A stretch of DNA of 64,000 nucleotides, taken from the NCBI RefSeq assembly GCF_047511655.1, contig NC_133400.1, forward strand, positions 34,054,001 through 34,118,000, written 5' to 3'. The notes under the pieces are model-generated. The model was given only the letters and a program-made list of their open reading frames with translations. It was not told where the DNA came from and searched no databases. The translations under genes were made by a program, and so were the position numbers. The DNA is from Castor canadensis. Lineage: Eukaryota; Chordata; Mammalia; Rodentia; Castoridae. Shown here in pieces: positions 34,011 through 44,600 of this stretch (position 1 is its first letter; the number at the start of each line of letters is the position of its first letter).

Positions 34011-34429
34011 CAGGAAAGCAGAAAGGGGTGGGGGGGTCAGCCCTCAGCGTGTGGGGTCACTCTGTGAGAATCCCTTCAGGTTGACACTTTGCAAAGGAGC
34101 AATTAGTACTTTGTAATCACAGTGAGGAAGTGGCATGCTGGATTCTTGTCCCACACCTTCTAGCCCCCATCTCCATTCCTTGTTTCCAATGAGAGTTTAC
34201 AAGGTGCTTGTGGGGCTGGGACTGGTTGATGGACCAGATGCACAAAGTCCATCCCAAGAAAAAATTTGAGCAGAGTTGCTAGCTGGGAAGAAACTTGGGT
34301 CTGACTCAAGAATCGGCTCTCTGCAGACAAGATTTCTGATTGTCCTCTGTCCAAGCTAATACTGGAAACCATGGAGCATGAGAAGTCCCTGATCTCAGAA
34401 GTGCAGGATCAAGTTGAAATCTCTCTTCA
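34011..34429. other. Unannotated non-coding sequence
   Basis: No gene or clear repeat recognised. Confidence 0.4.
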
Positions 34430-34655
34430 TTAAAGCTCTGGCCAGACCCCAGTTCTCCAGGAAGGGCATTTCCTCTCTGGACTGACTCCCATTTGAACCT
34501 TTCTTGTGTGGACCACTCTTTACTTAGTTATGTTTACCCTGTTTTCCAGTTGCTTTTGACTCTTGTTGAGTTTTTCATAGCTCCTCTGCTGGAGGAAAAG
34601 CTTTCTGAGGACAGAATTCCTGTTCTTACTCTACTCATGCAGACAGGCACAGAAC
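34430..34655 (+). mobile_element. Possible L2 LINE 3' fragment
   Basis: 'caggaagggcatttcctctc' and 'ggaaaagctttctgaggaca' followed by 'gaattcctgttcttactcta' resemble the L2 end ('tgagctccttgagggcagggactg'). Weak. Confidence 0.4.
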
Positions 34656-34659
34656 AAAT

Positions 34660-34755
34660 GGAGGAGGATGGATAGACCGATGGATGGTTGGATGGATGGA
34701 GGATGGATAAATGATGAACAGGAGAGTGAATAAGTGAATAAGAAAGAACTGGATG
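34660..34755. repeat. (GATG)n-type interrupted microsatellite
   Basis: Imperfect GATG/GATA/GAAT tetramers following an L2-like 3' end, consistent with growth from the L2 terminal tetramer. Confidence 0.85.
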
Positions 34756-35199
34756 AACGAGTGGATTCATAATAGTGTTGAGGTGGTTTGATAGGAGGAT
34801 GGGTGATGGTTGCAGGAAGCCAGGGATTCCAAAATGAGGAACTAGGAGTTTCAGAGTTAGAAGGCATTTGGAGCCGTGTAGTCTACCCCCCTCTCTTCCT
34901 TGGGCCAAGTTTTGAAATAACTGTTCATACATCTTGGATAAGAGAAAGTCAGCCAGTCTTCTAGGTAGCTCAAGGGCAGATTCATCCTCAGTCTACAGTG
35001 GAGAGCAACCTTTTGGGAGACCCCAAGAAGAAATCAGAGCTGAATGGAAGACAATGGGGTCATGGGGAGTGCAGGCCATGAAATCCTAGACAGAACGGGG
35101 GAGGTCCTGCACCTCCCCTGTAACAATGGGCTGTGCAATAACTTTCCCGCACGTCCATACACTCACCTCCTTGCTTATTCCCACCTCATCTTGGAGGAA
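34756..35199. other. Unannotated non-coding sequence
   Basis: No gene or clear repeat recognised. Confidence 0.4.
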
Positions 35200-35320
35200 A
35201 CTTGATGGGGGTCTTCTCTTCATTTTACAAACAAGAAAACTCAAGTTTAGAGGGAAGAACAGCTTTGCTAAGAGCCTACAATGATTTAGGGCTGAACCCC
35301 GGGTCTCCAGGCCGCTACCT
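35200..35320 (-). mobile_element. MIR SINE core
   Basis: 'tcttcattttacaaacaaga', 'aaactcaagtttagagggaa' and 'gctgaaccccgggtctccag' are reverse-complement MIR landmarks. Confidence 0.75.
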
Positions 35321-35379
35321 CTATCCCACCCACCACTAGCCAACTGTCTTGCTCTCTCTTTCCTTCTCATTGTTCTTTG

Positions 35380-35525
35380 TTAATTTATAAGGGATAGAAC
35401 CTTATTTAGCTCAGAGTTCAAGAGCAGGATGGCAGCATCTGCTTGGCATCTGGTGAGGGCTTCTTCCTGCAACAAAACATGTCAGAGGGCATTACATGGC
35501 AAGACAGAGCAGACATGCTCCTTTC
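35380..35525 (-). mobile_element. MaLR LTR fragment
   Basis: 'accttatttagctcagagtt', 'ggcatctggtgagggcttct' and 'agagggcattacatggcaag' match the reverse-complement interior of MST/MLT1-like LTRs. Confidence 0.7.
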
Positions 35526-36289
35526 CCAGTTCTTGTTGCTCACTGTTGTTACCATCTTTCTCATCACTCATGTTGCAATTAATTTATCTATTTTCTTCCA
35601 GCTCTTTCCCCAGCAATGCCATGCACATCTTACGGCAGGGCCTCCATTAAGCTTCTTCCCCAGCCAGCAGCCCCAGGCCAGCAGTCTCCACACTTGGATG
35701 AATGGAGAGAGTGAAAAGATGATGTAATTTCAATACAAGGCCTAAAGGTTTAAGATTTTTAACCTTTCAAAGTCATCTGACAATTTTATTTCCTAGAAAG
35801 GAAACTCTGGTATCACCAATGCTGGTTTTCTGTTTGTTTCTTCCCTGAGCTGTCGTCTGCTCCACTCTCTGCTCGGGAAGAGGGTTGGATAGAAGGATGG
35901 ATGACAGTTTCTGCTACACTATCCAAACTCCCCTGCCCTCTAACCAGGCTTAGGCTTGATTGACAGGAAGCAATGGTGGGAGATGATAAGGAAGGAAGAG
36001 AGAGAAGTTGGGTCATTTCATCCCTGGTCCCTCCATGCTTTCTACCTGTGTCTCTGCTAGTTGCTGTATCTCTCTGAGATGACAACTCCCAAAAGGTTTT
36101 CACTTCCACAATTCTGGATATCACTGGGCTGCATAAACTCTACTTCCTGTCCTCATCACTTCAGCCCCAAGAGGATGAGAGGACGAGTTTATGGTAGGGA
36201 GGGGCAGTTCAGCTCTTGTTCACCTTATGGACATGGCTATCTCTAATTTTTTGGTTGAAATCAGCTCATTTGAACCATTAGTTCATGGA
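35526..36289. other. Unannotated non-coding sequence
   Basis: No gene or clear repeat recognised. Confidence 0.4.
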
Positions 36290-36785
36290 GGGATGTATTA
36301 GGCTGGGAACTCTATAAAGAAAAGAAGTTGATTGAGCTAACACTTTTGGAGGCTGGAAGTCCAAGATTTGGGATGACTCATTGATTTGGCCTCTGCTGAG
36401 GGGCCCCTTGAGTCATATCATGGCAGATGGCATCATGGCTGGAAAAAATTCAAGAGGGAGAGATCACATGGTGAGGAAGCTGAAGGGCCACTGGGGTTCC
36501 AGAAAAACACCATTAACCTCTACTAAGGACCCAGCTCCCAGGAACCTAATGACCTTTCTCTAAGACTCACCTCTTAAAGGTACTCCTACCATCTCTCTCT
36601 CTCCCTTCCTCTCTCTCTCTCTCTCTCTCTCCAATACTGGAGTTTGAACTCAGGGACTCATGCTTGCAAGGCAGGCTCTCTACCATTGGAGCCACTCTGC
36701 CAGCCCACACCATCTCTTTAACATTAGGGCCCAACCTTCTAACACATGAAGCTTTGGAAGACAGACCACATCAAACCATAGCAGA
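36290..36785 (-). mobile_element. MaLR LTR split by an ID SINE
   Basis: The left part has 'aggctgggaactctataaag', 'cacttttggaggctggaagt' and 'taatgacctttctctaagac'. The right part has 'acattagggcccaaccttct'. Together they form a reverse-complement MaLR LTR interrupted at about 36597-36708. Confidence 0.8.
36591..36708 (-). mobile_element. ID-like SINE with a (CT)n tail
   Basis: 'ggagtttgaactcagggact' to 'gccactctgccagccc' is a reverse-complement ID-like unit. Its tail, at the low-coordinate end, is a (CT)n array (36591-36632), that is (GA)n in SINE orientation. 'accatctct' at 36588 and 36709 forms the target-site duplication. Confidence 0.85.
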
Positions 36786-36999
36786 GATAAACAGATGTCA
36801 ACATTTGATTTCTCCCTCTGAAGTCTCAGCTCTGACAATGAGGTATTGATTGTGCGTAATCCACTGCTTTGCATCTTTGTCTTAACAACCATGGCCAGGA
36901 CCTGTTGGGGAGAGCATGCTTCTCCTTCCCAGCTCTTCCACCCTCAGTGACCACTGCCAGTGTTCATCTCTGCCTTGTGATTGGATTCTGGTAAGCACA

Positions 37000-37140
37000 C
37001 CCTGTGACCCTCTAGCTGGGTCTTCCCTCCTCTACTCCTTCATTTCTTCATCTTTTAAATGAAGAGTAAGGCGGTCCTAGAGTTGGATGAGATAATGTGT
37101 GTGCTATCTGTAGCAGAGGAAGCCCTCAATAAATGGGAGA
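37000..37140 (+). mobile_element. MIR SINE 3' half
   Basis: 'ttcttcatcttttaaatgaa', 'gttggatgagataatgtgtg' and 'gccctcaataaatgg' match the MIR core to 3' end. Confidence 0.75.
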
Positions 37141-37339
37141 CACTCTTATGACAACTGGTCCCTTATTGTTTGACATTTGGTTATTTCAGCTTTTCTTTCC
37201 CATAGAGGGTGCCAAGATCCACAGAGATAAAGCATTTCTCACAATTAGTCTTAGAACTGATTCTAGGTCCCAGAGTCACAGGTCTGACTTTTGGTATCTT
37301 TGTAAATACACCCAAATCTACATCTAAATCTGCTTGCTG

Positions 37340-37560
37340 AATGGATTTTACTATTTATGAAGTGCTTAGTGTGTGCTTGGCAAATTGTGCTAAACACGTT
37401 CTGAGCAGCCTCTCTGAGGCCAGTCCTTCATTATTATCTATTTATGGAACAGAAAACTGAGCAAGAGCAGCTCAATGACTTGCTCAAAGTCACGGAGCCA
37501 CTGGGACTACTGAAGATTCAAGCCAGGGTCCACCTGACTCCAACTTTCAACTGCTTGCTG
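37340..37560 (-). mobile_element. MIR SINE
   Basis: 'gaagtgcttagtgtgtgctt', 'atttatggaacagaaaactg', 'tgctcaaagtcacggagcca' and 'attcaagccagggtccacct' are in reverse-complement MIR order. Confidence 0.85.
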
Positions 37561-39139
37561 CCCAGTAGCTAGCCTGGGTTTCTCTCCTGGCTCCTGCCTT
37601 GGGGACCTATGCCTGGGAACAGTGTTTTACTCATGCTTCCTTCACTGTGGTATAAGGCTGCTCCAGCTCAGACCCAGAAGGAGTGGGGAGGTAGGAACTT
37701 GCTCAACACACTCCCCATGCTGACACACTCCAGCTTCTTACAGTTTGGACTCCTAGACAGTTAGAACTAGGAAAGATGTTGCAGAGCCCTGAGGACAGGC
37801 CTTCCTTCTCACGTGTGGGAAACCCCCAGCACTTCACCCCTAGGGGCATTTCTAAACCACATCCCAGCCCTTTGAAAATTGGTCAGTCCAGCTGAGGAAG
37901 CTCCATCATACTTGGGAGCCCTTCTCTGGATGGTATGGAATGAGCAAAGCTGTTCGTCTTTTTTTTGCTTCATCTCACTGGATGGCATCACTCTGCAGAA
38001 AGTTCTACTTGTGCAGACCTGGCCCCCAAGTCCATGTGAAGGCCCTCACCTGTAGGAAGGCATCTCTATGATGTCCCGCTCTGAGGAAGGGAGGAGGAGG
38101 CATGTAGTGACTGAGGAGGAGGAACATGGACTGTCTCAGCTGGGAGCACTTCTGCTCTCAGCCCATCAGCCTAGCAGTCTCCATCTGGCACCACTGGGAC
38201 CACCAGTAGGATCCCAGGACCTTCAAGAGAGGCCTTGACCTCTGACCTCCCAGCTCCAAGCTGCATGGGAAGATTCAAAGCAAAAGCCAACTGTGGGTTG
38301 CAAGCCAGGCTGGGGTCAGAAACTCAGTCCATTGCTCTGTCCCTTTCTGGGCCTGGCCAGGAAGGAAAGGCAGGGATAGCTTCCCCGGTGCAACCAGGGG
38401 TTAGCCACTGCCTGCTCAGTGCAGCTCTCTCTCACCTTCTCCTGCTCCACAGACCCACTAGGGGCTGAGAACAGAGGCGTGCACTGGACCCAAATCCATG
38501 ACTATCTATCACAAGGCCCCAGATGTATTTTGTCTGATCTGTGCAGGTTTAGAAAAGTATGAAAGTGTAGCCAACCTTAAAACATCAGACATACATTTAC
38601 TCAGATTACTGACTGCAGTTGAAATCGTCAAGAGGTCTGGCCACCCTGGACCTGAGGAGCAGCTGCTCTTGGTAGAAAGGACTTGACCTTGCCAGTGCAC
38701 CCAGTTTTCCCCCTCATGCACATACTCCTTCTAGTGTTCCACTGGCCATATTCTCTCATCTGACCTTGGCTATGCTGGGGCAGTTAATAGCTGGTCCTGT
38801 CTCCAATAACAGGTGACAAGTGGGAGGTACAACCAGGGTAGGGACCTAGACACTGCAATAGAGTGCTGACAAGGGGTCTACAGAATAAGCATTTGTACAA
38901 AAGGATCAAGGCAGATTGACAGTCACGAAATTAATGGCTGGAGAGGGGAAGCATGTTCCCCAGAAGCCAGCAGATGTCGGAGATGGAAGGACCCTTCAGA
39001 TCAATTAGCCCATGAGAATGCATGTGGGGTGCAACGGGACAGAAGAAAGGCCCTTGGTCAGCATGGAGAGGCTATGAGCCTCAAGAGGGCTCATTAAGGT
39101 CTGACCTTCTGAGAGTATCTTGGTTTGGTCGGAAAAAAC
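37561..39139. other. Unannotated non-coding sequence
   Basis: About 1.6 kb with no gene and no confident repeat. Frames here are short (77 codons or fewer). Confidence 0.4.
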
Positions 39140-39235
39140 TCAGTTCTAACCCCAGCTCTAGTACTTCCTGCTTCCTCAATTTTCTTGATTTCTTTACTTC
39201 AGTTTCCTCATCTGTAAGCTTACTATGACATACCC
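39140..39235 (+). mobile_element. MIR SINE core
   Basis: 'agttctaaccccagctctag', then 'acttcagtttcctcatctgt' (near 39196) are MIR signatures. Confidence 0.75.
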
Positions 39236-39540
39236 ATCTGTGCCATACAAATATTTATTTTTTCAAAGTTCTGGAGCCTCCAAGTTCAAGGGTCTGGCAA
39301 GGTTGGTTTATTCTGAAGCCCTTCTTTTCTTAGCTTGTAGGCATCTGCAATCTCACTATGTGCTCACATTTTACATATATAAATGAGAGAGAGATAAGAA
39401 AGAGAAAGACAGAGAGTGAGAAAGACTCATTTCTTTAATTACTTCCTTGTAGTCTTTATCTCCAATTATGGTCACATTGGGATTAGTGCTTCCACATACG
39501 GATTTTAGAGAGACAGAATTCAGTCTACAGCACCTTCTAA
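39236..39540 (-). mobile_element. MLT1-like LTR
   Basis: 'caaatatttattttttcaaa', 'gttctggagcctccaagttc', 'ccaattatggtcacattggg' and 'ttagagagacagaattcagt' then 'ctacagca' run in reverse-complement LTR order. A (GA)n-rich patch lies at 39385-39425. Confidence 0.7.
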
Positions 39541-40869
39541 GTGATGATGATGAAGATTCAACTAGATCAATATGTTAAGCACCAGAGCACATTTAGGATA
39601 AGAGTGACAGAATAATAGGACGTGCAGCAAAGTGGGGGCACATGGCCCTGCTCAGAACCAGCCAATGGCACTGTCAAGTTGACCATAGCATCTACCTTTT
39701 CAAGGAGTCATAAAATTCATAAAATTTTTACATGAAATTTCTAAAATGTACATTTTGATCCAAATACTTCCAAGCACCAAACAGTTCTAAGAAAGAATGC
39801 ATCTTCCAGCCTATGGCCTATTGGTTGTCACTCTGTAATACCATCTATATCCTTAGTATGTAGAGGAAGTCCAGTAACCATCACTTCTTTTTTCCAGAGA
39901 AGAGAGCTATATTATTTATTTTCCTTTGTATTATTTTCTGAAATGAAGCTCCCCTCTGGGACCTCTGGGAGGTGGGACAGGACTCCCCATAACCACAACC
40001 CTAGCACCAAGACACCTTTTCAGTGCCTGCTGTATGAACTGAAGGTCATATAGACCATTGTCCAGCTAAGTGCCTTAGTTGGTGAGGCTTGGTTGGGGTT
40101 AGAGTGGGCCTGGAATTTCCTTTGGCACAGGCTACAGAGATGGGGCCACTATAGAACAATAGATGCCTTGGATGGTACACAGGGCTCAGTGGCAGAGTCC
40201 CAGCAGCAGGCTAGTTTCCCAGCCCTGTTTGAAAACCCCAGCAGGGAAAGGACTGTCCTAGGACTAAGGAACATTTAGGAACAGGGATGCCCAGCACTGG
40301 CATAGTGGTATTTCCTAGCTCATAGTTGTTGAGTGGGCTGAGCAAATTGATGCATGGTAAGAACTTAGCACCCTGCAGGTATGCACTAGGCACTATTTAA
40401 AGGTCCTCCCTCTGTTTGTATGCTTATGAGAGAAATAGAAACAAAAATGAAGTAGGGATTTTCTCATCTCTCAGAATGAAGCATCCAAGAACAGTCCCCA
40501 GTCACAGGAGTGTATATGCAGAATCCAGAAAAATCACAGAAACCCAAAAGTGCTGAATTTCAGGTTCCAGGATGGGGAGAAAATCCCAAAGTTATACCAC
40601 TTAAGTGTTAACCTTGACAATGAGCTGACACTGTTGCCCAGCAGACCCCCACCACCTTATCTTTCACTTTCCTACCCCAGTCATCTGGATATATAGAAAT
40701 GGTGAACCCTTCAGATGAGATTCAAAGTTGTGACAGGGCTGGGAGTGATGGGGCATCATTGCCTGTTGGGTTTCTCATACAGGCTGTCACTGTTTGATCA
40801 CCAGAAGCAGAAAATTACCCAGAAGTCCAGTGACTTTGGTCCCAATGGATCCATTCCAGAGCTTTTAAG

Positions 40870-40871
<2 letters not shown>
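39541..40871. other. Unannotated non-coding sequence
   Basis: No gene or clear repeat recognised. Around 39700-39770 is AT-rich ('ttcataaaatttttacatga'). Confidence 0.4.

Positions 40872-40918
<47 letters not shown>
40872..40918. repeat. (GT)n microsatellite
   Basis: An uninterrupted GT run of about 23 units. Pure dinucleotide arrays of this length are usually length-polymorphic. Confidence 0.97.
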
Positions 40919-40921
<3 letters not shown>

Positions 40922-41104
40922 GGGTAAGCTGGAGGAATACTGAAGTTCTCTGAACTCTCACTGTGGGTATTCTAAGCCCAAAGGCATTCTGTGCTGTTCT
41001 CAACTGTCAGTCACCCACCAACCTAACCATGGCTTCAGACTTGAACACCCACTGGCCCATGGGTCCTCCCCCAGCAGTGTGAAGGACGCCAACAGGTGTT
41101 TCAG

Positions 41105-41400
41105 GACATTTTTCTTCTCCTTTTTATTTTTTTGACTTTGCTCAGTGGGTGGGTTTCTCCACTTGCTTTCTCACAGCCTAATTATTATTACACGAAAAAA
41201 AATAGCTTCTTGCACCTAAGAGAGATGCTCTTTTACTCCAGTAACTAGAAATTTTCAATGGCAGTCACTGAGCAATTATACACTACAATTTACACTATAT
41301 CCTCCTGTCTGTTCTTTGACAAAATGAGCTCCTATTATTAGTCAGGCAATAATCAAATGCCTAAAATAGGCTCTAAAAGATCTCTGAACCGCAGGAGCGG
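41105..41400. promoter_or_regulatory. Candidate conserved non-coding island
   Basis: A repeat-free AT-rich block with 'gcctaattattattacacga' (near 41177), 'gagcaattatacactacaat' (near 41270) and 'ctattattagtcaggcaata' (near 41332). The dense ATTA cores and lack of repeats suggest a regulatory island. Inference only. Confidence 0.4.
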
Positions 41401-41719
41401 GTGTTACAGGGAGTTATGATACAGTTCAGGAGTGGGTTTCCAGCAAAATATGCAACAACACACACAGAAGCTACATAAGACAGAAAAGGAAAGGGGTGTG
41501 GAGCTAGGAGTAGGAAACTTCTGACCCATCAAGTCAGTTCTTCACTCACGAAGAGGTTTCTGGGGTCTAATGAGTTCTCTAGAGTCTTCGATGCAAGAAG
41601 GTCATTTGTTGAGTACTGGTCAAACATCACTGCCCAGGAAACCACTTGAAAGAATCAGAAATTCCAGACCCTGGCCCTTTCTGTAATTATGATCGACAAT
41701 AGTGCATCCCAAACTTCCA

Positions 41720-41721
<2 letters not shown>

Positions 41722-41782
<61 letters not shown>
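41722..41782. repeat. Compound (GT)n(GA)n microsatellite
   Basis: About 16 GT units pass directly into about 14 GA units. Compound pure arrays are mutation-prone. Confidence 0.97.
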
Positions 41783-41785
<3 letters not shown>

Positions 41786-43434
41786 TTCAATTTTCTTCAT
41801 ATCCATGTACTTCCTATGCTATATTATTAAGCCATTTCGCTTCAACGACACTTGTTCCAAATAAATAAAATTTCCAATTCATTTCCTGGAGTACACAACA
41901 CTATAAATTACTATAAATGAAAAATCTGCCTCTTCCCTTCCTAGTTTAAAACATGGTGGCTTCAGCCCCAGCCTCTTGCTGTCTTCAGCATATTCTCAAG
42001 CTGCCTGCCATGAACTCCCAGCGTGCTCCAGGGTTATGTGGTGCATGGAGAGGCAACTCCTCAACTGAGCAGCAGTAAAAACTGATGCTACCCACGGACA
42101 CACGGGAGTACATCTATGTCTCTTGGATTTCTGGTCAATGAAAAGCCTTGTCATTAAGCCTAAAGAAGCCTGTGTTTTCTGGAAACTGCCTAGCTTTCTT
42201 CTGGACTTCTCTTTTCTAGTAGTTTAGCTCTCTTTCTCATAACCCAGTGCAGTAGGTCTAAGGTCCATCTCCCCAGTACACTGTGCCAGTGCTTTGGTTT
42301 GCAACTTTCTCTCATCCTGAACACTGGGAGGTATCCACATCCATTAGAAGTCAGCTTGTTGAGAAAATCCCCAAAGAAGAAAAGAACTTCTTTGGTTTCT
42401 GTTGGGAAGATATTGATGACATAGTCCTTAAGGGCCTAGGAACTGGGACAGTGAGAGACGCCATCTTCTAGTCTTTGCCACAAAGCTGCACACTATAGAG
42501 TCCAAAGACAGGAGCAGCTAACACACGGTTCCTTATTTTCTTCATAGAAATGAAGTACCTAGCACACTGTACATCCCAGCTCAATAGCAGGCTTCCAATT
42601 CTAGCTCCACTTTTAAGGAAAATATTTGAAGCCCCTCGGTCTCAATTTTCTCACTGTGAAGTGGGAAAGAAGAGGCTAAATATGCCTCTGTGTCCCAGCC
42701 AGGGGTCACAACCATGACAGGAGGGAGTATATAGCAAGCTCCCAGCCCGGGGCTGGCACAGAAGGTGGGCTTCCTCTCCCCATTGCATGTCACCTGCCTT
42801 CAAGTCCAACTCCCACTTGGCCAGCTTGCACCAGCCCCTGGAAGGACCTGTTGATCTCCAACTTTGTTTAACAGAAAGCAAGTGTGCACTAAGCATGACC
42901 CTTTCCTAGTGGCCCTGTGTTTTTGAACAGAGTTGTTCCTCTTCCCAAGGGCTGACCCAGGTCAAACTGACCTTGGCAGCTTCCCCAGGGCCCCAAGCGT
43001 CTAGGGTTGACTTGTCACAGGCTGTGTCCTCTGTCCATGGTGAGCAATATGGTTCTTTAGCAGCCCTGAAAGCTCTCTCAGACAATCTGGCCAGATGGTC
43101 TTCCCACCGCAACCCTTACCAGAGCTGAGGTGGCTCTCAGCCTCTACCAGCCCATAGGAGCCTGTAGGCATCATCTCCTGGACATATGACCAACAGCTGT
43201 AAGATGCTGCTAATAATACACAGATTTGGAGAAAGCATTAGATGAGGGGTCAAAAGGGCTGGTTCTAGTGGTTTCTGCCGTGGCCTAAAGCAAGTGAATT
43301 TGCCTCTTTTCTAGATCTTTTGTAAGTCTTTTTACCTCTAAAACGAGTCTCCATTTCTATCTTTTATTCAACAGAGATGTCTTTTAAATTTTTATTTTTT
43401 TACTCAAAGAATATTGACAGGTATCATAGATCTA
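41783..43434. other. Unannotated non-coding sequence with a possible MIR core
   Basis: 42585-42675 ('ttccaattctagctccactt... ctcaattttctcactgtgaa') looks like a diverged plus-strand MIR, and 43260-43345 may be another. Otherwise unique, no gene. Confidence 0.45.
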
Positions 43435-43652
43435 CAACCCCAGGATTAGCCTCCTTTCTGGAAAGAACCCAGTAGAAAATATTTTAGGTTTTGCAAGCTA
43501 TACTATCTCTGTTGCAGCTCCTCACCTCTGCCCTTGCAGCCTTAAAGCAGCCATGGACCATATATAAATGGCTAAGTATGGCTATGTTCTGATAAAACTT
43601 TATTTGTAAGAAGGGCAGCTGCCACATTTTACCTGCCTGCCATAGTTTGAGG
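43435..43652 (-). mobile_element. hAT-type nonautonomous DNA transposon
   Basis: 'aaaatattttaggttttgca', 'agctatactatctctgttgc', 'ttctgataaaactttatttg' and 'ctgccatagtttg' match the old MER family whose ends read 'gccatagtttgccgacccc'. Orientation and exact family name are from memory and uncertain. Confidence 0.65.
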
Positions 43653-43815
43653 GCTTTATGTTTGTGCCCCCACCACCACCAAATTCGTATGAGACCCTAG
43701 TCCTCAACCTGATGGTGGGTGGAGGTGGGGCCTTCAGAAAGTAACAAGGATTGGATGAGGTGGTGAGGATGGGCCAGTTATGATACAATTAATGCCCTTG
43801 TAGAAAAAGGAAGAG

Positions 43816-44048
43816 GGCTGGATGCCAGTGGCTCATGCCTGTAATCTTAGCCCCTTAGGAGGCAGAGATCAGGAGGATCACAATAAAAAGCCAGCCCAGG
43901 CAAATAGTTCACAAGATTCTATCTTGAAAAAATCCAACACAAAAAAACAGTGCTGGTGGAGTGGCTTAAGTGGTAGAAAGCCTGCCTAGCAAACTTGAGG
44001 CCCTGAGTTCAAACCCCAGTATCATCAAAAAAAAAAAGAAAAAAATTT
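43816..44048 (+). mobile_element. Dimeric B1-ID SINE
   Basis: B1 part 'gtggctcatgcctgtaatct', a linker, then an ID-like part 'gtggcttaagtggtagaaag' with B-box-like 'gagttcaaacccc', and an A-rich tail. Flanks aaaaaggaagag (43804-43815) and aaagaggaagag (44049-44060) match at 11 of 12 bases, giving the target-site duplication. Confidence 0.95.
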
Positions 44049-44092
44049 AAAGAGGAAGAGATGGAAGACCTCTCTGTCTCAGCCATGTAAGG

Positions 44093-44440
44093 TGGCTGAC
44101 TGTGTTTCTTTGAGCTGTTATAACAAAATGCCTTAAAATGGGTAACTTGGGAATAACAAATGTGTATTCCTGAAAAGATAAGGAGGCTGACAAGTTCTAA
44201 GGTCAGGACGGCAGCAGGTTCGTGGTCTAGTGAGGGCAAGTTTCCAATAGATGCCGCCTTCTGTGAGTCCAGAAGAGACAAACTCCCTCAGGACTCTTTT
44301 AGAAGAGCATTGATCACATTCATAAATTTGGAGCCTTTGTGACAGAATCACCTTCCAAAGGCCCTACCTCTTAATGCCATCACTGTGGCAGTTAGGTTTC
44401 AACATAGGAATTTGGGGGGGGACAAATATGTTGAGACAAA
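44093..44440 (-). mobile_element. MLT1-type LTR nested in opposite orientation
   Basis: 'tttgagctgttataacaaaa', 'tcgtggtctagtgagggcaa', 'agatgccgccttctgtgagt', 'aaaggccctacctcttaatg' and 'ggtttcaacataggaatttg' are the reverse complement of MLT1A-like sequence. It lies inside a plus-strand MLT1A, so the locus carries inverted copies of related LTRs. Confidence 0.85.
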
Positions 44441-44600
44441 AGCAGAGACTGTTTATAAACCAGGAATAGGGCCTTGACCAGACATCAAGTCAGCCAGTGT
44501 CTCCATCTTGGATGTCCAGCTTCCAGAACTATGAGAAATAAATGCTTGTTGTTTAAGCCACCTAGTCTAGGGAATGCTGTTATAGCAATCCAAAATGACA

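Larger units (their letters stand above)
43653..44600 (+). mobile_element. MLT1A LTR with two nested insertions
   Basis: The pieces 43653-43815, 44049-44092 and 44441-44600 join in order into an MLT1A LTR: 'atgtttgtgcccccaccacc', 'aattaatgcccttgtagaaa', 'gtctcagccatgtaagg', 'tataaaccaggaatagggcc', 'ccagcttccagaactatgag', 'gttgtttaagccacctagtc'. A B1-ID SINE and an inverted MLT1-type LTR interrupt it. Confidence 0.9.
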
